Source of the DNA: Marine Group III euryarchaeote CG-Epi4
GTDB lineage: Archaea > Thermoplasmatota > Poseidoniia > MGIII > CG-Epi1
Length of the DNA stretch: 18,526 nucleotides
Reading direction: 5' to 3'
Assembly (NCBI GenBank): GCA_001875365.1
Contig: MIYX01000007.1
Coordinates: 1 to 18,526, forward strand
Shown: positions 13,651-18,526 of the stretch, in pieces
How positions within the stretch are numbered: position 1 is the first letter of the stretch
How the letters are laid out: every line of letters begins with the position of its first letter
Program-made: the position numbers and the translations under genes
Notes under the pieces: model-generated
Database searches by the model: none
Seen by the model: the letters and a program-made list of their open reading frames with translations, nothing else
What the model was told of the DNA's origin: nothing

Positions 13651-16600
13651 ATGATTAAAAACAGAATAATTGCTCTGGCTTTGACAATTTTGCTTCTTGC
13701 TAGTTCAACATTTGCGGTTGCAGAGACTTCAGATAATTACTATAAGGGAGGAAATGGTGATAATCAGCAAATTGTTACCCTTGACGGTGAAAATTCTGAC
13801 AGTTCAGTAAGCGTAAGATATCCTTCAACAGAAGTAATTGATGCTTCAATTTCGATTGAAGGGAGTCCAGACAATGATGGAAATTATCCTGAAGGAATTT
13901 CAGTAGATGTAAGAAATTATAATTGGAGATATCAGGGTTCTGGCTACGGTGCTTTAGGAAACCAAGAGAGATTTTCTTCAGATTCAAAGGGCGCATCGGC
14001 TAAATTCCCAGATTCCGGGGAATCAGAATTATCGATTTTACTTCCATCCAATTCTACAATAACAAATGCAGACGTTAAAATCTCGGGACTTCCTTATGGT
14101 TCAGGAGAATTAGATGAATATGTAAAGGCTTCTGTTAACACTAATGGTGGTTCAATATCTCAAACGCCTAGCGTATCTATGTTGGAAGATGACTATTTTA
14201 TTCTTTGGCTTGACGATGGAGATTTAGGCAATCGTTCTACATCTACCGATAGTGTAATTTTTAACAGTTATTCTGGTGATAATTGGAACGATGAAGTACT
14301 ATTAAAGTCAAATATTAACCAGCCTAGTGAAATTTATAATACGCCTAGAATAGAAGCTGTTAATGAAGGGATTTTTGCTGCATGGATTAAAGATATTGGA
14401 AATGAAGTAATTGAAGCTACGTATAGCACTGATAATGGCGATACATGGGCGGAACCCGAAGAAATTACACCAGGTAGTGCTCACTACATTATTTATGATT
14501 ATGATTTTGTTATAGAAAATGATGGAACTGTTCACTTGGTCTGGTCTTCGGTTAAAGACTCCAGTGATATTAGATATGATGTATTTTATCAAAAATCAGA
14601 AGATTTTGGTGTAACTTGGGAAGATGAAGTACAAATATCAAACGATGATAGTGATACAAACATTGGAACTCGCATAGATTTTAGTGGAAATAATGTGTAT
14701 GTAGTCTGGGAGCAGTATGATAACGATGAGGCAATTTATCAAACAGTCTTCGCAAAATCCACAGACAATGGAGATTCATTCGGAAGCCCAGACACTTTAA
14801 GTTCTACTAATTCTGTAAGTGTTATTACAGTAACTGCAGCGGGAAATAATGTTGTTGTAGGGTGGCTTGAGAGCAATGATAACGGAGAGGACATAATTAA
14901 ATCAAGAAATTCGGCAAACTCTGGAGATTCTTTTTCAACAGAATCTATAGTTGGAAGTGCAGATGGTTCTTCATCTTCATTTTTAGAAGCTTCAAATGAT
15001 GGAGGTACGAATTTTTATCTTTCTTGGATGAAATTGGGTAATGATCAACCTAGAAAAATTGAGTGTGCAAGGAGTGCTAACTCCGGTAGCACATGGGGTA
15101 CTCCTGTAAACGTAGATGGAATAACAAATGGTAATGAAAATGAGTTTAGGGCTTCACCAGTAATTTCTGCAAATGATGAAAGAGTAATAATCGTTTGGTC
15201 TGAAACAAACGATGAAAGTGGAGCTTCATCAGATCAGGACATAGTTTACTCAATAAGTACAAATGATGGTCAGAGTTGGTCAGATTTTGAAGATGTCTCA
15301 GAACATTATTACGAAGCAGATTCTGGTTCTCCAGCAATAACTTCATCAGGAGATTACATTTATCTTGTTTACTTGGATAATGGAGATTTAAACCAGGAAG
15401 ATGATTCCAATGGGAATGATGCTGCCAACAGAGACGGAGATGTATTCTTCATGAGATCAGATGATGAAGGAAGCACATGGGATCTAGTTTCAGTATTATC
15501 GTCTTTTAGTTCCGATGCTCAGACGGATCTTGATTATACTTCTTCTACTTTACAGTATAGAGCAGATATTACAGCTTCAGGCGCAAATGTGCATGTTTCT
15601 TGGACAGATTATAATGGATACGAAGGAGTTTATTCTATATACTACACTCACTCAGAAAATAGAGGTACTACTTGGTCTACACCAATTAAATTGGACGATG
15701 GCTCTTCCGGATCTAAGTATGGTGTTACAATGGCCTCAAACGGAGATAATGTTGTAACTGCTTGGATAGATACTTGGACTTATGATATTTACACAGTTTC
15801 ATCTGAAGATAATGGAGATACATGGAGCAGCCCTCAGATTATTGAAAGTGCTAGCAGTAGTCTTAGTTATATGCCTGAAATTATTTACAACGAGGGTAAG
15901 TTTCACTTAGTCTGGAGTTCAACAGCAACTGGTGAATCTGTTCAATACACTTCTAGTTCAAATGGAGTTGATTGGGAGGAGGCAGTTTTCATTAATACAG
16001 ATACTTCTAGAACATCTTACAGTCCAGTTATTGCTGCAGACGGTTCAAAACTCTACGTGGCTTGGACTGACAGTGGCGCCTATGACGGAGATTCATCATT
16101 TGACTATGACATTGCAGGAGTTATGTCTAATGACAACGGCGAAACATGGGAAGAAGATACTTTATTGATTGATACTTCTACAAGCACAAATCTTTATTTT
16201 CCAAGCATTGGAAGTGCATCAGGTTTCGTATACTTATGTTATCAAAATATAGTTTCAGGGTCTTATGATTACTATTTTGCTTTCACTCAAGATGATGGAG
16301 CTTCGTGGTCTGAGTCATACAAAATTACAGACCACGATAACGGTGCACTTTCAGCTAAATATCATAAGATGGATGTTCTTGTATCAGACAAGGCTTACTT
16401 CGCCTTTACAGAAGAAACTGATGTTTCAGGTGGGGAAAGAACAGATAGAAACATATACGTTCGAAAATCATTAAGCGAAGATTATCCTGTAGATCCATAT
16501 GTTAAAATCACTGGAGAGAAAGATTGGGAATGGGTCGGAGAATTAGATAGAGAAAAATCTCCGCAGACATGGGGAGATCAAATAGAGTCTCCTGGGGCCT

Positions 16601-18526
16601 CAAAATCATTTAAGGACTCATTAAGCGAGATATTACAAGCAAAAATACAAAATGGAGACACTTTTGTTGATGAATTTGGTGTTGAAATGACAGAGATTAT
16701 TTTGACCGTCGGCAGTGATTCGAAAGGTACAGTAGGTTTTAGTGAATTAGATATAGAGTATGAGGTAAAGCTAGAAATAAAATCAGAAAGTCTTGTTGAT
16801 GCTTTGAATAACGAAATTGAGTTTACTGATGGAGATACTGCTGAAGTTGATTTAGTTACAAAATCAGACACTCCTGGTAAAATTGTCTACAGAGACTTAG
16901 AGATTACAACTACAGATGCAGATTTATCGCTTGATTCTTTATCAATTAACGGAGATCTCACAGAGGGTAATACTGTTACAATATCTGTTGATATAACTAA
17001 TGAAGGCGAAGGTCAAGCTCGCGTTGATTTGGAATTCCGAAAAGGCAGCACGGTAATTAATTCGAGGAGTTTTGATGATATCGTTGGAGGTGATACGGAA
17101 ACTGTCTCAATAACTTGGGCAGATATTCCGGCTGGTACTCATGATATCCAAGTCGAAATTGTTGGCTCCTCACCCAATGACAGAAGCCAAGGTAGCGAGG
17201 ATTTAGTATCACAAACAGTAACTGTCACAGAATCTTCTCCGGAATTCGAATATGATATGTTTTTTGAAAGCCTTTTAATTGAAAATGTTGAAACTGAATG
17301 GTCTTTAGAACTAACAAATAATGGTGAAAAATATGGTGAAGTTGTGGCTAAATTGTATTGGAACGATGAAGAAGATGATAATTTAATACATGAATCACCA
17401 CAGACACGGATTGATGTGGATGATAGTAAAACTTTTTCAGGTAAGATTACTCCATCTGATTCCAATGACAAGCTTTTACTTACTATCCAAGATTCCTCGA
17501 AAGGACAGCTTGTTATTGAAACAATAGACGTTGATGTTAAAAAATTACCCGAATTAACTGTAAGCCGTATTGAATGGGTTGATAACAAAGACCCAAATGA
17601 AGAGGGTAATGAAATTGTTTCATTTAGTGATGGATCGGTGGGATATGCAAAGATCTACATTGAAAATAAAGGGTCATTTGACGTTCAGACTACAGCAGAG
17701 ATTAAATTGACAAAAGCTGGAAAAGATTTGCAGGTTAATTATGAAGGAATAGTTGATAGTTATGGAATTGTGGATTTGCCTGCTGAACAGGAAACTGCTA
17801 TAACATTTAATGGTTTTTATCCCTCTGTGAGTTTCTTGTCAGGAGGTAACGCAGGATTTACAGGTTTATGGAATTTGGATATTCAACTAAGTAATGTTTT
17901 AGCCAGCAATCCTAACGAACAGCTTTGGGATTCAGAAGATTTAACTTTTGGCGATAATACTAAAACCGTTGAAATAGCTATACCTCCAATTTTATCTTTA
18001 ACGAGTTTTACTAGTAGTTCAACTGACATTAAAGAGGGTCAAGCCGTTACTTTTACTATCTCGATTAGTAATGATGGTGGAGCTACTGCGTCAGGAATCT
18101 TAAATTTAATGCAGTCAGGTACCACTGTAGCTTCCACTGAATTTACAGTTGATGGTTTTAACACTAACCAAATAACTATGGACTACTCAGTACCCAAGAA
18201 TTACGATGGAGATCTTAACTTAAAAATCAAGATAGATCGAGATTCAGTCATTCCTCAATTAGGTCCTCAAGATGTTACCACTGATGATTTTAGGGAAATC
18301 ACAATTTCTGTTGAAGGGACGCTTCAGACTAGTGGTGGGAGTGGTGGAAATTCAAACGGGGAGGAAGGGATAGGCGTGGTAATGATTGGAGGTATTGCAT
18401 TTGCCGTTGTAGTAGGAGGCGCTGGAGCATTTTATTTCTTGAGAAAGTCAGGAGATGCAGATGACGCTCTAGATTCATTCGGAGGAAGTGCACCACCTGT
18501 TCCAGAGCAACCACCTGCAATGGTTC
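13651..18526 (+). CDS. Giant Asp-box (BNR) repeat surface protein with CARDB domains and membrane anchor (3' end outside window)
   Basis: The frame stays open from ATG 13651 to the window edge, 1625 codons. A signal peptide (about residues 1-25: MIKNR, then a hydrophobic core, cleavage near FAVA) is followed by a beta-rich stretch to about 200. Then come twelve Asp-box motifs of the type S-x-D-x-G-x-T/S-W/F, beginning at residues 259, 316, 370, 421, 475, 536, 603, 668, 717, 768, 826 and 879, about 49-67 residues apart. Each Asp-box usually marks one propeller blade, so two six-bladed propellers are plausible (inference). No sialidase FRIP motif was seen, so binding rather than cleavage is likely. 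Residues 890-1090 are unassigned. About 1091-1560 holds several CARDB/Ig-like domains. A TM helix (about 1573-1597) ends in RK, followed by an acidic then Pro-rich cytoplasmic tail. The likely role is polysaccharide or cell-surface binding. Confidence 0.88.
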   Translation, partial: MIKNRIIALALTILLLASSTFAVAETSDNYYKGGNGDNQQIVTLDGENSDSSVSVRYPSTEVIDASISIEGSPDNDGNYPEGISVDVRNYNWRYQGSGYGALGNQERFSSDSKGASAKFPDSGESELSILLPSNSTITNADVKISGLPYGSGELDEYVKASVNTNGGSISQTPSVSMLEDDYFILWLDDGDLGNRSTSTDSVIFNSYSGDNWNDEVLLKSNINQPSEIYNTPRIEAVNEGIFAAWIKDIGNEVIEATYSTDNGDTWAEPEEITPGSAHYIIYDYDFVIENDGTVHLVWSSVKDSSDIRYDVFYQKSEDFGVTWEDEVQISNDDSDTNIGTRIDFSGNNVYVVWEQYDNDEAIYQTVFAKSTDNGDSFGSPDTLSSTNSVSVITVTAAGNNVVVGWLESNDNGEDIIKSRNSANSGDSFSTESIVGSADGSSSSFLEASNDGGTNFYLSWMKLGNDQPRKIECARSANSGSTWGTPVNVDGITNGNENEFRASPVISANDERVIIVWSETNDESGASSDQDIVYSISTNDGQSWSDFEDVSEHYYEADSGSPAITSSGDYIYLVYLDNGDLNQEDDSNGNDAANRDGDVFFMRSDDEGSTWDLVSVLSSFSSDAQTDLDYTSSTLQYRADITASGANVHVSWTDYNGYEGVYSIYYTHSENRGTTWSTPIKLDDGSSGSKYGVTMASNGDNVVTAWIDTWTYDIYTVSSEDNGDTWSSPQIIESASSSLSYMPEIIYNEGKFHLVWSSTATGESVQYTSSSNGVDWEEAVFINTDTSRTSYSPVIAADGSKLYVAWTDSGAYDGDSSFDYDIAGVMSNDNGETWEEDTLLIDTSTSTNLYFPSIGSASGFVYLCYQNIVSGSYDYYFAFTQDDGASWSESYKITDHDNGALSAKYHKMDVLVSDKAYFAFTEETDVSGGERTDRNIYVRKSLSEDYPVDPYVKITGEKDWEWVGELDREKSPQTWGDQIESPGASKSFKDSLSEILQAKIQNGDTFVDEFGVEMTEIILTVGSDSKGTVGFSELDIEYEVKLEIKSESLVDALNNEIEFTDGDTAEVDLVTKSDTPGKIVYRDLEITTTDADLSLDSLSINGDLTEGNTVTISVDITNEGEGQARVDLEFRKGSTVINSRSFDDIVGGDTETVSITWADIPAGTHDIQVEIVGSSPNDRSQGSEDLVSQTVTVTESSPEFEYDMFFESLLIENVETEWSLELTNNGEKYGEVVAKLYWNDEEDDNLIHESPQTRIDVDDSKTFSGKITPSDSNDKLLLTIQDSSKGQLVIETIDVDVKKLPELTVSRIEWVDNKDPNEEGNEIVSFSDGSVGYAKIYIENKGSFDVQTTAEIKLTKAGKDLQVNYEGIVDSYGIVDLPAEQETAITFNGFYPSVSFLSGGNAGFTGLWNLDIQLSNVLASNPNEQLWDSEDLTFGDNTKTVEIAIPPILSLTSFTSSSTDIKEGQAVTFTISISNDGGATASGILNLMQSGTTVASTEFTVDGFNTNQITMDYSVPKNYDGDLNLKIKIDRDSVIPQLGPQDVTTDDFREITISVEGTLQTSGGSGGNSNGEEGIGVVMIGGIAFAVVVGGAGAFYFLRKSGDADDALDSFGGSAPPVPEQPPAMV
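14425..16308 (+). repeat. Twelve Asp-box (BNR) repeats encoded in tandem
   Basis: The encoded motifs are STDNGDTW, SEDFGVTW, STDNGDSF, SANSGDSF, SANSGSTW, STNDGQSW, SDDEGSTW, SENRGTTW, SEDNGDTW, SSSNGVDW, SNDNGETW and TQDDGASW. All keep the Gly at position 5 and an aromatic at position 8, while positions 2-4 vary. The repeats are diverged at DNA level. Spacing between starts is 57, 54, 51, 54, 61, 67, 65, 49, 51, 58 and 53 residues, slightly wider in the middle, which could mark a junction between two propellers. Confidence 0.85.

Noticed and set aside
14425..16308. Possible CRISPR array or DNA tandem repeat in the Asp-box region
   Set aside because: The periodicity is at protein level only. 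Repeat DNA sequences differ, spacing varies, and the coding frame is continuous.
17139..17588. 149-codon minus-strand frame
   Set aside because: It is the Ser-rich antisense shadow of the CARDB region of the giant surface protein. The plus frame has clear domain structure and the minus one none.
1..18526. Mobile element, defence island or phage genes
   Set aside because: No transposase, integrase, terminal inverted repeats, toxin-antitoxin pair or nuclease-helicase cluster was found. tRNA-Trp has no repeated 3' end nearby that would mark an integration site.

Overview
The window comes from an AT-rich archaeal genome. The evidence is an archaeal/eukaryotic-type ribosomal protein L15e, a canonical SRP54, an AK6/Fap7-type nucleotide kinase, an archaeal inositol-lipid synthase-type CDP-alcohol phosphotransferase, a tRNA-Trp(CCA) with an archaeal 37/38 intron, and TATA-like boxes about 25-30 nt before many starts. 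Compact AT-rich DNA plus very large Asp-box and Ig-like surface proteins suggest a marine Thermoplasmatota lineage such as Marine Group II/III. That placement is inference; no phylogeny was run.

Layout: (1) 1-538, minus: 3'-truncated rpl15e, divergent from (2) 634-5832, plus: a lipid kinase (DAGK/sphingosine-kinase type), pyrE, purD, a CaCA-family cation/Ca2+ antiporter and a bifunctional NAD(P)HX epimerase/dehydratase. The last four are nearly contiguous (two 4-nt ATGA overlaps, then a 1-nt gap) and probably form one operon for pyrimidine/purine synthesis, ion homeostasis and nucleotide repair. (3) 5833-9247, minus: a 145-aa unknown, ribulose-phosphate 3-epimerase overlapping it, and a 776-aa secreted thioredoxin (Omp28-like) plus Ig-like repeat protein. 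(4) 9323-9495, plus: intron-containing tRNA-Trp, then a 91-aa two-TM protein with a TTG start. (5) 9836-13595, minus: alaX, srp54, and a three-gene cluster of unknown small protein, AK6/Fap7 kinase and CDP-alcohol phosphotransferase. (6) 13651-18526, plus: the first 1625 codons of a giant surface protein with 12 Asp-box (BNR) repeats, several CARDB/Ig-like domains and a C-terminal membrane anchor. It runs off the window.

The best supported non-obvious structure is inside the tRNA-Trp intron. It holds a complete box C/D guide RNA (closing stem, C, D', C', D and two 12-nt guide spacers). By the N+5 rule its guides point exactly at tRNA positions 34 and 39. Intron-encoded guides of this kind are known from euryarchaeal tRNA-Trp. 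Here the C/D k-turn carries an apparent compensatory U-A in place of the usual G-C, and the guide duplex and the splicing structure cannot form together.

Other points worth attention are the giant Asp-box protein, the redox-domain/Ig fusion with a possible sorting tail, a candidate 39-codon gene between srp54 and alaX, and convergent gene pairs with no intergenic base. No CRISPR array, insertion sequence or integrase is visible. The stretch is ordinary archaeal core genome with two exported accessory proteins.
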